In this document: positions 11,701 to 26,700 of the stretch, one piece after another
Numbering within the stretch: the first letter of the stretch is position 1
How the letters are laid out: each line of letters starts with the position of its first letter
NCBI RefSeq assembly: GCF_954871325.1
Contig: NC_088776.1
Location: 22,306,508 to 22,370,507 of the forward strand
Length of the DNA stretch: 64,000 nt
Reading direction: 5' to 3'
Source: Gordionus sp. m RMFG-2023
Lineage: Eukaryota; Nematomorpha; Gordioida; Chordodea; Parachordodidae
Notes under the pieces: model-generated
What the model was told of the DNA's origin: nothing
The model's database searches: none
Seen by the model: the letters and a program-made list of their open reading frames with translations, nothing else
Position numbers and translations under genes: made by a program

Positions 11701-14700
11701 TTGTTAAAAATTTATATTATAAAATAAATTATATTAATATTGTGCAATTAGATTATATTTTCAAAATACTATTTATTATACATGCATTTTTTTAAATAGC
11801 GATTTATTTTTATTTTATAAATTAAATAGTAAATTAAATACAATATATTATATTCTCAAAATATTTTCCATTTTTATAAATTAAATATTAGTTTTATTTT
11901 TTTAAATGTAATATAAAATATAGTATATGACAAATATTATTACCATTTTTATGAATATTAGTTTTATTTTTATAAATGCAATATAAAATATAGTATATAC
12001 TCAAAATATCCATTTTTATAAATAACAGTTTTATAATTTTTATAAATTATATATATTTTTTTTTTATAGTATCCATTTTAATATATATTTTTTAATCCTC
12101 TGTAAATTATATAATTTATTTTATAATATTTTTTTTAAAAATAATAAAAAAGTCGAATATCAAAAAAAAAAATATATAATATTCTCAAAATATTAGCTTT
12201 TTACATGCATTTTTTAAATAATAAGCGATAATACTCGCTGAAAAATATGGTAAAATACCTCATAGGTGAATTTTTGTATATACCAGGTCGAATATAATTT
12301 TAAAAAATTCCGAGCCGGGCCTGAAATTTTTAAATCTGGGCCGGGCCTAAGAAATTTAAAACCGGGCCGGGCCGTGCAAATGGTATCTCTGCAGGTCTCT
12401 GGTTTTTATATTAAATTAATCATAATATATAATTTTTATAGACTCATAATTCTAATAAAAATATTTTAAAAATAAAAACGTAACCAGTTAAGAAAATCAA
12501 GTTCAATTTCTTTATTTTAGAACTTGAATAAGAAATAGTTAATTAAGTATCATAACTTTTACTTTTTTAATATTCTATTAAAAAAATATAAAAATAGGTC
12601 AAATTATGTTATTCATTTTATAATTTTAAGACAGCATAAATTGGTTTAGACATAGTGAGATTTTATTCTAACGGTTAATTTGGGTTTCACGGTTTGGTTC
12701 TACATCCTATATACGATTTGTATTTTTGTGGGTATAAATGGAATGGTGTTTCTAAATCGAATTTATCATAGTGGAAAATAAATAATATAATTTATTAATT
12801 TTTATGATATCAATTGTCTAAGACCTTTTAAAAAAATTTAAATAAATACAAACCTTTTATATCTTCTTCCCCAGGTTTATTGTCGTATTTCCCATCAATC
12901 AGGTCACGCAAATGTTTGTAACAAGTTATGTAAAAGGCTCCAGCACCTGGAACAATACCTAGTTATTATATATATTGAAATCATAATATATGTTGATATA
13001 TATTTATTATATAGCACTATAATGCATATATAAAAAAATCATTTATATTAATGAAAAATAACCTTCTTCAATGGCATTTTTGACAGCTCTAAGGCCATCT
13101 TTAACAGCATCCCGCATTTGAGTGATAATATATTTGGCAGGACCTTTGATGAGAATCGTTACAGATTTGGGATTTTTGCAATCCTCTACAAATGTAAACT
13201 TATCTTCGCCCTATATCAAATATGAGTTGTTAAAAAATATATGGGATATGTATCTTAAAAATGTTTTATTATCGAGATATCATTTATAAAATGTATATTT
13301 AGATAATTTTAGCGGTATTGGTATCAAATAATTTAAATATTTTTTTGATACAATTTTATTTTATGGTTTATATCAGAGATGTACCACTAGTGCTCTTTAT
13401 GCGGATACAAAGGCAAAGTATCGGTCAGATACCACCTATATTCAATTTTTCTTGTCCAAGGTTCAAAAATAAAAAATGTGGTATCTAGCGTTGGTAAGTA
13501 ACGTCATATTAAATCCTAAGATTTGGGAATCTATTTCTATCAATCTGCCTAATTAAGTATTTGTTTTAAAAATTTATAAAATAATTTAATGAGTATTTTT
13601 TTTTAATAAAATGATTTTAATATTTTATTTTGCGCCAGTAAATTATAAATAACCTAATAAGGAAAAAAAAAATCAAAATTTATTGCCCATTGTTTAATCG
13701 ATAAAATAATCGGTATTGGTGGATTTCCATGAATATACTTTGTGTATGTCTACTTCTAGCTTATATTATATTAAAATAATTGTTTTTGTAATAAATTTAT
13801 TGATAATTATCGGATTTTATGTCTTTATAACTAAAACAAGCAGGGATATGAACCGAACCCGAAAAATAAAACCCCAAGTTTTGGGGAAAAATCTGAACCC
13901 GAACCGAATCTGAACCCCGTTTTAAAATTTTCAAAACCCCATACCGAACCCGGGAATTTTATTTAAACCCGGGTTCAACCGGGTTTAGTATATTGTTTAA
14001 AATCATATATTAAGATATTTAACATAAATAATTTAAATGATTATAATATTTTCAAATTTCTAATTAAGTGAAGTGTTAATAAATTTTAAGCAACTTAATT
14101 CATTTACGCCATTTTTAAATTTATTCACAAAGATTCCTATTGACTAAATTTTAAACAATTAAATTCATTTACGCTATTTATTTTTAATTTTTAACTAATT
14201 CTCAAATATTATAAATTAGAAGAAGATAAAAGTGAACAAGTCATAAAAATTATTATATTGGATATTGTTAATTTAAAGAAATAAGTCGAAATAAAATTTT
14301 TAAAATTGATACATGATTACTTTGTATTTTTAACTCTATTTTGCCTATAAATAAAATATGATTTAAATATATATTTTTTTATCAATTCAAAAATTCTTAA
14401 ACCCGAGCTCAACCTGGAACCAAACCCTGGTTCAAAAATATATCCCTGAAACGAACCCAAACACACCTGTTTTTCAACATTAAACCAAACTGAACAAGGA
14501 CTAAAATTTTGCCGGGTTCGCATCCTTGCAAACAAGATATAAATTCTACACAATGGACAAAAATGGTAAATTAATTTTAAATTTGGATGATTGACATTGA
14601 TTCTACAATATAACAATAAAAACATAAAATATAATATTCTTAGATTTGTAAAAAATATCTTCAAGAGAAAACAGAGCAATTTTGATGAACAGATAAACAA

Positions 14701-17700
14701 AAGGCGGTATCAAAATCAAATAAAAATCATATTTATTATCCAAATCACTGGGTTTCGTTAATAATCAAATTGGAGAATATTAAACGCGCAGTATATTTTA
14801 TACAACTAGTTAAAAGGAATATAAATTGATAATTAAAATTATCTTACCTTGCACGTTGGTTAGAGATAGGTTCAAAATGAGCAAACGTGAATTATATAAA
14901 GATCCATCATATATATAATTATGTCGATTTTTTTTGCAAGGATCCTAACAAATAACCTAGTACTCTAATTTACACATATAAGCATTGCTGTCTTACTCTA
15001 ATGACCAATACTCCGACTCTAAAGTTCAATATTTACTAATATTATGGTTTGCCTACAACCATTAGGTCAAATAAAATAATCTAAACCTTCAGCATCAACA
15101 ATCGTTCTTTAGATTGCCATATATTAGACTCATAATCCACTTAAATAAGCGTCTATTTGCCACAGCCCATTTTATAAATTTCCAAGATAGTACCATATAT
15201 GCCAATCCAGCTATTCTTATACGATAAGGTCAAATGGAGGTCTATTCCGAGAAGACTTTATCAGGCGCTTGTTCTATTTTCCTATATTCTATTAACTTGC
15301 AAACTGAAGGTTATTACACCTAGCCCACTGTTGAACGTATTGAATGAAAAAAAGATTGTAATATACTTCAATCATTTATTAATAAACGATCGCATCTTAT
15401 TGCTATGAGGCACATCAACATTCACATATCTATTCCAAAGAAAAACGAAGAGAAGAAAAATTTTAAAAGTCGAATCTTCAAAGGAATAGATAATTGGTTT
15501 GAGAGGACCATTTATTCATAAATGACCAGTACTTAAATCTGACCTTGTTTAATATCCACCATATTATGTTTCGCTTGTCTATCTAGAATAACTCCCTGAT
15601 ATCTCATGCAACCTCTACAATATCCTCTTGCCTATTCTTAAATTATCATGTGTTAACGTACTAGCAGAGTTCAACACATTCTTTTTCTCTGTGTTCAGAT
15701 ATAAGTCAAAAAACATTGCTAAAATGAATATTTTGTTGACTAGGTATTGAAGTTTGTGCATAAATGTCCCCATTAGACATAAGTCATCCGCAACAGAATA
15801 TTTATATCTTCTACCACCATTTCTTTTGTACAAGAGGCTCTTATATTTTTATAATATAATTAGTGATGAAATTGAATAGTAAAAGGACAATGCACATCCC
15901 TGAATTTTTGGAGATTCCAGACTTGCATAAATAATTTTTTATATGCTAATTAGAAGCTTTAATATATGAATTGGTGTCCCATTCTCTTTCAATGCTGAAT
16001 ACAAACTCGTATGGATAATAGTAAAGAAATGCTCTTTCTAAGTCTAAAGACACAATAAATAGATAACTTTTCCTTTCTATGACTCTTTCAATTTTAATTT
16101 CTAGTGGCATAATGGCATCAAACACATTGTGACCCTTTCTAAATGAGACCATTGAGCCTATATAATCTGGTTCCACTTTTGGCTTTAGTCTATTTTAAAT
16201 AATGAGTAAATATTTTGAGCCCCCCAGGCTTCCTTTAACGGGCCTTCGGCCCTTTTGCCCAGCTTTCGGCCAGATTTATCTTACAAATCATAACCATATC
16301 TTCGATAATATATAATAAATATATTTTTAATGCATCAATATGTTATTATAATTTAGTAGATTATTCTCAATGACTTTATAATAATACTATTCAGAATAAT
16401 TTCAATAGTTATATAATATCCTTCCACAAACATCAAAACCAGAAAAATATAAATATTAATGGTATTTATTTGATATAAAGTCACTTATAAGTATTTTAAA
16501 CGTATAATCTAAAAAAATTGCTCTGGGAGGGGTCAAAACCCGAAAACCACCCCTGTAGCTACGCCACTGTTTTCATGAGATCTGGGAGTTATTCTAGACA
16601 ATAAAGGGCAAACGAAACAGGATATTTTGGTTAAATAAAACAAAGTCAGATTTTAGTACTAGTCATATATAAAGATATGGTTCTTGAACCAATTATCTAT
16701 TCCTATGAAGATTCGCTATTTAAAATTTTAGTCTTCTCCTCACTTTTCTTTGGAATAGAGAAGAATATTGTGTCCCATATCAAGAAGATTTAATCGTTTA
16801 TTAACAAATGCCAGTGGTATATAACTATTTCCATTCAACACATCCAACAGGGTTCTATGGGTCATGTGTAATAACCTTCCAGTTTGTAAAATTAATAGAA
16901 TAAAGGAAAATAGAGTTAATAAGGCATGTATTTAGACTCTGATAACCTAATCAAACAATTGATAAACCTCCATTAAACCGTTCTTGTCCTGTAAGAGGTT
17001 TGGAAATATTAAATCTTATATGGATATGAGACTCTCTTGTTTATCATATAGGCTGAGGCAAACAGAAGTTTATGTAAGAGGAATATGAGCCTAATATATG
17101 ACCATCTAACAAATGATGATGGTGAAGGTAAATATTTTTTTATAGTACATGTAGTTAAGACTTTAGGTATTATCTTGGATTACTTTATTCAACCTAATGG
17201 TTATAGACAAACCATAATATTAGTGAATAAATATTAATCTGTAGTCAGAATATTGAATGGTAATTCTTATATGAAGTGGAAATTGGAGTAGAAAAAATAT
17301 ACTGAATTTGATGTAAAATCATATATAACTGTGCGCTGATAAACTATCGGCGGCCGGCGCAATTTTCAAAAAATCCTATCTACAGCTGGCGGCGCGCTGA
17401 TTTTTAGCCGCCGTAAACAAAATCGGCGTAGTTATAAATTTTTATAACATAAATTTTTTTAATTGCTTATTATTTAAAAAAACGAATATACATTACTCTA
17501 CAGATATCTCGGCATATTTTTTAATATTTATTTAATAGAAAACTCATTATAAATCCAAAATTGATTTTTTTTATAATATTTTATTTAAATTTTCGGGATA
17601 ATAATGATCCCCTTGAATATAACATCAATCCAGCGGTAGAGAAAACTCTTTCACTATACTCACCCGAATGCAAGGAATTTTTTGGCGAGCCTGGAAAGAT

Positions 17701-20700
17701 TGGGAAGTTTACTCTTCTTTTCTCTCAGAAAATTTAGAACGTCCATATCTTGTGAAATCGTTTTCCAAGAAAACTGTGGCATTCTTGTTCTAAGTCACCT
17801 AACTTGGAATCATAATTTATATTTGTTGAATGTTTATTTGCCAATTTTGTCAAATAATTTAAATTTAATAATTCATCCTGATCCTCAAACTATATTTACT
17901 ACCTGATTATCATCATTCTCTATAAGATGTTTTATTATAAATTCTGAAGCTGAACAATTTTGCTCTATTAAATACTTTGACACAATTGTCAATTTTTGAA
18001 ATCTTGGATCTAAAAGAGAAGCCATTACCTAGATAATTTTAAATAAAAAATAAAAGAATATACTTATATATTATTACTTGCAGATTACACATCGACAAGT
18101 TTTTTTTAGCATATTTTCCTTAAGTGAAATGATTTCAGAACTATCACTGTCATTTACTATTAAACTTGTTTCAATTTCACTTCTAAAACGTAACGCCAGG
18201 TTTAAAGTAGGCCCTTTTTGTACTGAAAGAAATTCGACAGTTTCTTTATATTTTTAAGAAATTCTAATCGTTCTTCTACCAGCTCGGATTCATAATGTTA
18301 TAATTTGAGAAAGTGCTAATTAATTCTTTTCAAAACATTATTAATTAAATTCTTATTTAATCCAGACATGCTTTCTAGGATAATTAATATACTATGCAAG
18401 TGTTGGGACATTTAATTTTAAGGTTTTCATATGCATGGATTATTGTTATTATTATCATTGGAATTGCCATTTGAAAACGGGTATCCGGGTATGGACAATG
18501 CTGTCAAGATCTAACATGTCTGATGTTAAATCTATTGTACTTAGACATTTTTTTGATCTTCCTCGAATTCAAATTCAACCTCTGCAGTTTTATATCTTAG
18601 AGCGTTAGTAATTTCTCTAATTTATTTGCAAAAAAATATCCAGACTATGGATTTTTTTATTAACTTTTGGAATTATAGATTTTTGATTGATTGAATTCTA
18701 TAATGACATCAATATAATTATGATTTTAAAATAGTAGAAAATAAAAATTCATCAAAATCCTGATTTACATTAAAAAAATTACAACAGTGATCTTGATCAA
18801 TTATTAGAATAAATAGGTATGAAATATGAAAGAAATTTCTGCACCGGCCACTTGCGTGATTTTCTTAAACGGCGGCGTTTTACGGCGTAACCAAAAAAAG
18901 GTCGGCGGCCGGCCAACGGCTGGCGCACGGGTCTATATATATCCCCATAGATCAATACACACAGGTCTATATATATCCCCAAACAAATTAAATATGTGCC
19001 ATTCCATGTCAAATCGATCAATAAAGGCACTTTTTCGGCCGACCCCTTTTAAAATTGTTAAAAATTTCTGGAATTATTTAGATAGGCAAAAGAATGAGAA
19101 AGCCGTTTATTTTAGCTCGCTAGCACACCTGGTTCTCGAGATATAGGGGCTCAAAGGTACAAAAAAGAGCCACTTTGGAATCTGTAAAATTTTTAAAATG
19201 CTTATATCTCAAACTATTTATAGTAAAATTATAATATATCATTTTGTAGGTAAAGGAATTCTCTAATGGGCTAACAAAGAATAATAAATATTGGCGCCAT
19301 TATAAGCTTTTAACATCCTGTTTACCTAAATTGCTTTACCTGTATTTTTAAGCAAAATAGTGAGTTTGTTTTCGAATATTTTTTTTGCTTTTTATTTAGA
19401 CACCTTTTATAAATATATATACGATCTCAAAACCTTGGCGACTCTATCGACATTTCCATAATATACATTTTTACCAAAAATTGAAGAAAAAAGTAGATGG
19501 CGCTAATGGTTGAAAAATATTATTCTTAAGGAAAATGAAAATATTGATACGTTTATAAGAATTGTGATAAAATTTTCCAGTTCTGCCCTCCACCCCCCGC
19601 TCCCACTATCCTTAAAATGTTTTATATTTTTTAGATCTCTACTTTGCTACTATAGCGAGCGAATGACTTCTTAGCTCGATAATGTATAACAGCTGCAGTA
19701 AAAACGAATATTTTATTAGGCATATATTCTCGATTATATTTTACAAAATAAATTGCTTTCTGCGAAATAATTTTAACCAATAAAAATCTGAGTTTGGAGA
19801 GTGCAAAAACATGTATTCTAGGTGTAGATCAATTAAAATTTTATTCTATATCACAGATGGACGTACCAATATTAAAATGTTTCAACACATTTAATCTACA
19901 GATACATGCTTATTATCGCGAGAATCTAAGAAAGATTCTATCCTGGATGACACAAAAAAATTTACCATACAATTTAAATATGTTAATATGCTCTTCATGG
20001 CGACAAAAATTAGAAAACATTCCTTATACCTCAAATGACAATGTAGATATTGATTCTCCCCTTCAATTAAACAAGAGGCTATCGATAACATTAATATATC
20101 CCTACAATAAAATAGGGAATTTCTCATTAAAAGAAAACGCTTATGTGAAAAGAAATATTTAAAGAAAAAAATATCTAGAGTAAAAAAAAGTTTTAACGAC
20201 TAAAATTATACCATTATCTTCATCAAATGATGAAAAATTCGATGAAATTGTAGATACCTTAAAAATTAATATAATTATATGAAGGATATTTATTATTGGA
20301 AATTTGTTACATTAATAAGTGTCTAATGGGCATATGCCCACTCTGCTCCTCAGTTAATTAATATATTTAATAGAAAATCAAAATTTTTTAGTATAAAAAG
20401 TGAAAATATCTGGTTATTGATAAGTTAGCAGAAAAATTTTAACAATAATCCGTAATTTCATAAAGCGCCATCTATTTTTTATCAATTTTTGGAGTCGTTA
20501 GCGTCGCCAAGGTTTAGATATTGTATATATATTTAGCAAATGTGTCTAAATAAAAAGCAATAAAAAAAATTCGAAAACAAACCCACTATTTTGCTTAAAA
20601 ATACAGGTAAAGCAATTTAGGTAAACTGGATGTTAAAAGCCTATAATGTCGCCAATATTTATTATTCTTTGTTAGCCCATTAGAGAATTTCTTTACCTAC

Positions 20701-23700
20701 AAAATGATATATTATAATTTTTTTAAATATAAATAGTTTTCGAGATATAAACATTTTAAAAATTTTACAGATTCCAAAGTGGATCTTTTTTGTAACTTTG
20801 AGCCCCTATATCTCGAGAACCAGGTGTGCTAGCGAGCTAAAATAAACGGCCTTCTCACTTTTTTACCTATCTAAATAATTCCAGAAATTTTTAACAATTT
20901 TAAAAGGGGTCGGCCGAATCGTGATCGATTTGACGTGGAATGGCCCATATATAAAGTAAAATGGTTTGCTTAAATTTAGTGATGTACCGATATTTTATAT
21001 CGGATCGGACCGATATATCACCCATTTTAAAATATCGGTTATCGGCCAATATTATAAAATTCCCCGATCCGATCTGATATAAAATGGCGTCCTTAACTAA
21101 AATAAAATGTTACAAATTTTTTTAAAAAAGTTATATTTAAAATCATTTATTTTTATAAATAAACTCGAAATCCAATTTTTATGTATATTTTTTTAATAAT
21201 AATAATTAATTAATAAACATTCTGCCATATTGTTATATTTTTGCGCATTCTGTTTATAAAAGTGTGCGATAATCTTTTCAGAATCTCTTTTTAGTGAAGC
21301 TGGTGATATTGACAGACCATCACCGCAGGCTGACCTCTGATAAATTTGAAATTTTGGTATTTCTAAAAAGAAATCTTCGATATATTAATTTTAAATATTA
21401 TCTATTATTTATTTCAAATTTTATAATATATTTGTTTATTACTTATTATGTATATAGATTTTTATATAAAAGTGATTTAACAATAAAAATATTTTATATA
21501 CTTTTAGAATTGCAATTAAATTGAATATAAAATATAACTGATCGTTATAATATACTAAATGAGATAAGTTATGGTAAAGTTAAATTATAGATGTCATACT
21601 AATAAAAAGTATATTAAAAATTAAAACCATTGGTATCTTTACAGAATACAAAATTAGATATGATATCGTATCGGTAATCGGCCGATATCAATAACCTCTG
21701 AATAACTTTATATTTTGTAGGTTATCTTGCAAAAATATCGACATAATTATATATATGGAGGATAAGCTTTCATATAATTTATAATCGCTCATTTTGGGCA
21801 GGTCTGTGATTAACGTGCTATATAGCATAATTATTGACCAATCATAAAGAAAGTACCAACCCCATTTCTTTTCTCATTATAATAAATAATTGTCCACTAT
21901 ACCAATCTATTTAAAAATAATTTGATATTTTATATCTATGCAGGTGATTTAAATGTTTCAATATGAGAACTCATTATTTTTATTAATATGTTTCCATGTT
22001 TAAAGGCCCAGGCCTAATATCTCCAGATGCTATACTTTTTTACATATATTTAGCAAATGATTTAGATTAATATTTAATTATGGAGAGGCGCTTTAGCAGC
22101 TGCAAGTCGTTCTGAAGCAGTGGACTAATGTTTTAAAAAAAGTTGGATTAATGGATGTCTCTGATCTAAAAAGAAATTAAAAACCAAGCTAGCCCAAGTT
22201 TGAAAAATAAAAAAAAAATAACACAAAATGATGTTTTCTCTTATTCTACCAAAATGGTAACTTATCTGTGATAAGGAGAAAGCAATTAGTGATTTTTATT
22301 TAATTTATAATTCAAAATTTTGTCAGGACTCATGCAAATTAATAAAAATATATTTGTATAGTGGCTGTGTTCCATTTGTTTATGCAATTCTTTAGCTGAC
22401 TAGGCCTGATGAACGACAGCCCCAAATTCCCAAGCCATATGTATAAATATTTTAGGTCATATATCTCAACTAGTTACCAATTTGGCATTCATTTAGTAGA
22501 ATATTATATAATCATAAAATATTTAAAGATCTAAGAAGATGTTAATTATTTATTGGTAAATATATTTTATATTATATATAATTAAAAATTTACCAAGATA
22601 TGTTCATAAACAAGACCAGCATAACCAAGGCATTCTGGGCTAAGGTCTTCCAAGCTGTTAACTGCTTTACCGGAACAAGCTAATACTAATCTAAAAATAA
22701 TCATAAAAATGATTTATTCAAAAACAAATATACCTTTCCATATTTCTTTTCTTAGCTCTTCTAAGAGCCATAATACCTTCTTTTGCTAGCATATCCAGGG
22801 CATATGGGTCTATTCCCTGTAAGGAATAAATATTATAATATAATAAATCAGAGCTTATATATGAATTATAAAATATATCCATAGTTTAATAATATGATAA
22901 CCTTAATCAAATTCAAAATTGATATCATGTAATATACCCAGACCTATTTTTAACTTGAGGTCGGGAATAAGAATGTAACAAATTTTTTTGATATCTTTTA
23001 GCAAGGTAGTCAATATATTATCGACTACTTTATAATTAAATGAAGGGGGAACCAGATAATGGGGCTAAATGTTCATATTTGTCTAATCTAATGTATCAAG
23101 AAAATAAAACTATGTTAAAATTCAATTATATAAATTAGACCTACAAAATTAAAATCAAATTATTATTCATACAAGGTGGTGTCGATATTAATAAATACCT
23201 TAGAGCCCCAGATCAGGGTTTTGAACCGTTAAGTATAGCTGTTCAGTTCGTTTGGCTTTTAGTTAAAAATTTTATAAAGATTTTATTCCATTTAGGTTTT
23301 TTAAAAAATGAATATCGGTTCGGTTTATAACGGTTTTTATAAATTTTATTTTTAAAAAAAAATTAATCATAAACCATAAAAATTAATCTTAGAGAAAAAT
23401 CTTTTTAATTTATATTTTTATGATTTCTTATTTAATTTAACCATGATAATCTAATAGATATTTTTATTAAACTTAGTAAAAATTAAACAAATTAATTTTT
23501 TTTATTACATAAATAAATAGGATAAAAACAAACAGGGGCAATTACAAATAATATAACACATAAGTATAATAAAATTTATACTATTTATGTTTAAAAAGAG
23601 AATTAGAATGGATAACTAAAATATTATTTAGTATTTAATTTAGTTCCCTGCACAGAGAGTATTAACTTAAGGCTAGAAAATGCTCTTAGCTGGAGCACAG

Positions 23701-26700
23701 TTATAGCTAACTTAAAAAGTTCTGGCATACTATTCTTTACGTTTTGCCAATAATTCAAAAGATTAGTATCTTTTTCTAATATCTCTATATTATCAAGTGA
23801 CCGAATTATATATTCTATTTCTATACATATATTATAATTTTCTATACCCTGAGAATTATTCTTATTAAGGCTTTCATACGACTTTAATAAATCTTCAAAA
23901 TCATCAACTAAATTATATTTTGAATAAAAAGTAGGCATAGTATATCTAGAATTTCAATATTCTGATTATTTAAATTTTATATTAAGTTCCAAGTTATAGA
24001 AAGATGTTTTCTGGCGATCTCTTTTTCTTTAAATGTTAAAAATACATTATATCTTGGGTCGAGATAAATGCTGAGCAAAAAACGTTATTTTTCAAATGTA
24101 TTTCTCGTGCTTTTATCATAGAAACTACCTTGTATAAATTTTGTCAAAATATAAACTGGATATAAAGCTTTTAATTATCGCTAATTATTTTCCATTCATT
24201 CTCTGATAAACATTTTTCGCGATCATTGCTTTGGAGCGATATTTCTTGACAAATTTTTTTTTAACTCTAGTAATCTTCCATCTTGCGCAACAATCTTGGT
24301 ATTTTCAAATTTAATTTGGACAGAATAGCCAATCTTATCTAAATAATTGGTAATTTGACTAATCTCTATTAAATTGAGTATTTAAAGTAAAAACAATAAA
24401 CTTGGTAATGATTAATGTAGATAATATAAAAAAAATTTAATTTGAAAAGAAATCATGAATTTAAAAATTGACCCCAAGAAAAATTAAAATAAAATTTAGG
24501 TCAATAATTTAAAATTAATTATATTTTAAAAACGTTTTGAACCTGTTTAAAATATTTGTAACAGTTCGGTTCGCTCTTTTTATATTTTCTCCAAAATGGT
24601 TAGGAAAATTATAACGGTTCATTCCCGTTTGGCGGTTTGGTTCGATTCAGTTCGAAACCCTCCCCTATATTGATGGTTTTGAAAATTGAATGGAACCGAT
24701 ATTTAAAAATGATATAATTTGATATTTTCATTTGGTGTATTTTTTTATTCCAGTTATATAGCTCATTCCTTTTTTCAAAAATAAGTGTCCACTTCTTCTT
24801 ATTATTAAAAAATAGGACTATTTGATTAAATATGCAATATGACAAATTATATTTTTTTCTTTATCTTAGATATTTAATGGGTAAAGATTTGTATATATCT
24901 TTAACATGTCATTATATAAATAAAAAATTTGATAGAAATAACAAAGTTCTTAATAGGTCTCCTATAAATCAAATCGATTTTTACTTGTTCTAATGAATTC
25001 ACTATCTTAATTCTACAAATATCATATCTGATATAAAATGAATTCAAATTAAATATGAATCAAATTCCTATCATTTCAGGTTTCAACAGATATAATATAA
25101 TTAAATCCCCCAAAATTTTTTAGCGTTTGCAAAAAAATTGTATTCTTTAAAAAATGATGATGTAGTCACCTTTTAAATTACATAATCTAACCATTATTAT
25201 ACCAAAATATACTTAAATTCTTATTTTAATTTTGCCCATTTTATCAAAAAGTTTTAAAATGATGTTTATGATAATGCCCCTTTCTAAATTACATCATTGA
25301 AATAACAATATCAAAATATGTTTAAAGTTATTGATTATAAACGATATTAGTCAAAAATGGTAATATTGTCATTTATAACAATTATACCAATAAAATATCA
25401 ATATCAATGCTTAAGAAAACAGATGGTTTAGCCTGAGCTAATAAAAATTGGCTAAGGTGCTCAAAAATAAATAATTAGGTTGTGATTAACCTGGGCCAAT
25501 AAAAAATAGCTGAAGCTCAATCTTAAAATGAACTAACAGGTTATGTTTAGTCAAAATATATCTTAAAGAAGCCCATTTCCCAACACAAAACTGTTTCCTA
25601 TAGAAAAAAGCATTCCACACACTTTACAAAAGTTGAAAAACAATCTATGCAAGGTTCTAATTGTTTCAATTTAAATTCTGCATTCAAATGTAATCATTGA
25701 TTAGTTTGAATAGTATTGAGGGTAAAATGTAGCAGCCAAACAATAACATAATATTTAAAAATAAAAACAAACCTTTTGATTTATAAGGACAAATGCTTTT
25801 TTCTTGGCATCGCCAGTTGATTGATCACAAACTTTGCGTTTTAACGCAATGATTTTATCGACCCTGTCATCTATAAATTTTCTCTCAGATTTTATCATCT
25901 GTTCTCTTTCAGCTGCCGTGTTGTAGAAAAATCCAGAATTCACTTCACTTTGGTAATAATTAATTAGGTTAGAATATTATTTTTTTATAAAAAATATATA
26001 AACATTGGGAAGACTTCTCTTTATTCATTAAAAAGAAGGTATATTGGGAGGAGGAATATTCCATTTGTATTTTTTTTATTAAAAAAGTGTTTTGTTTAAA
26101 TAAAATATATTGATTATGATGAATGCATTACATTTATGAAATATTATATATAAATTTTACGTTTTTTCATATTCCAAACTAACGTTGCAGGTTAATATAT
26201 ATGCATTAGATACTCTTTTGGGCATATTAGGGTGCCTAGCACCATGGTCCAAGACTAGTCCTTTAACTAACCTGCAAGACAAATATAAATATATGGGTAT
26301 ATGGAATTATTTATATAATTATATTAAAGAGTTTTCATTTTAATAGAAGCTGTGCTAATTATTTTGTAGTTGTCGCATCTATAATTCTAGGTCAAATATA
26401 ACACATCTCATCTAACATTATAAATAGTTTTAAACTAGAGCATTTTTCTATGGTAGTTTGTACCTGATAGGGTGGAAGACAATCCCCCACTAGAAAACCC
26501 TTATTTTCTGAAAAGAAGGGAGGGTTTTTTGATAATTTTAAAAATGATTAGGGAATTTTTTCCATAGTACCTTGATCAGCTAACTACATTTTAACCTACT
26601 AATAAAGGTCATGGTTCAGTCTAGTTTGTAATTCAAACCTAAATATGGACAATCCTGACTACTTTTGATTAATACTTATTAAAAAAAATTATATTCCTGG

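Noticed and set aside
14317-14700. 127-residue minus-strand ORF
   Set aside because: It spans the right end of a hAT MITE and its flank, so the frame is chance.
18826-19146. 106-residue ORF over the GC-rich boundary
   Set aside because: It runs from a hAT terminus across a direct repeat into the long-TIR arm; no single origin.
18996-20946. Polinton or other virus-like element, because of the long inverted repeats
   Set aside because: No capsid, polymerase, integrase or other family gene is seen and the ends do not fit; left unassigned.
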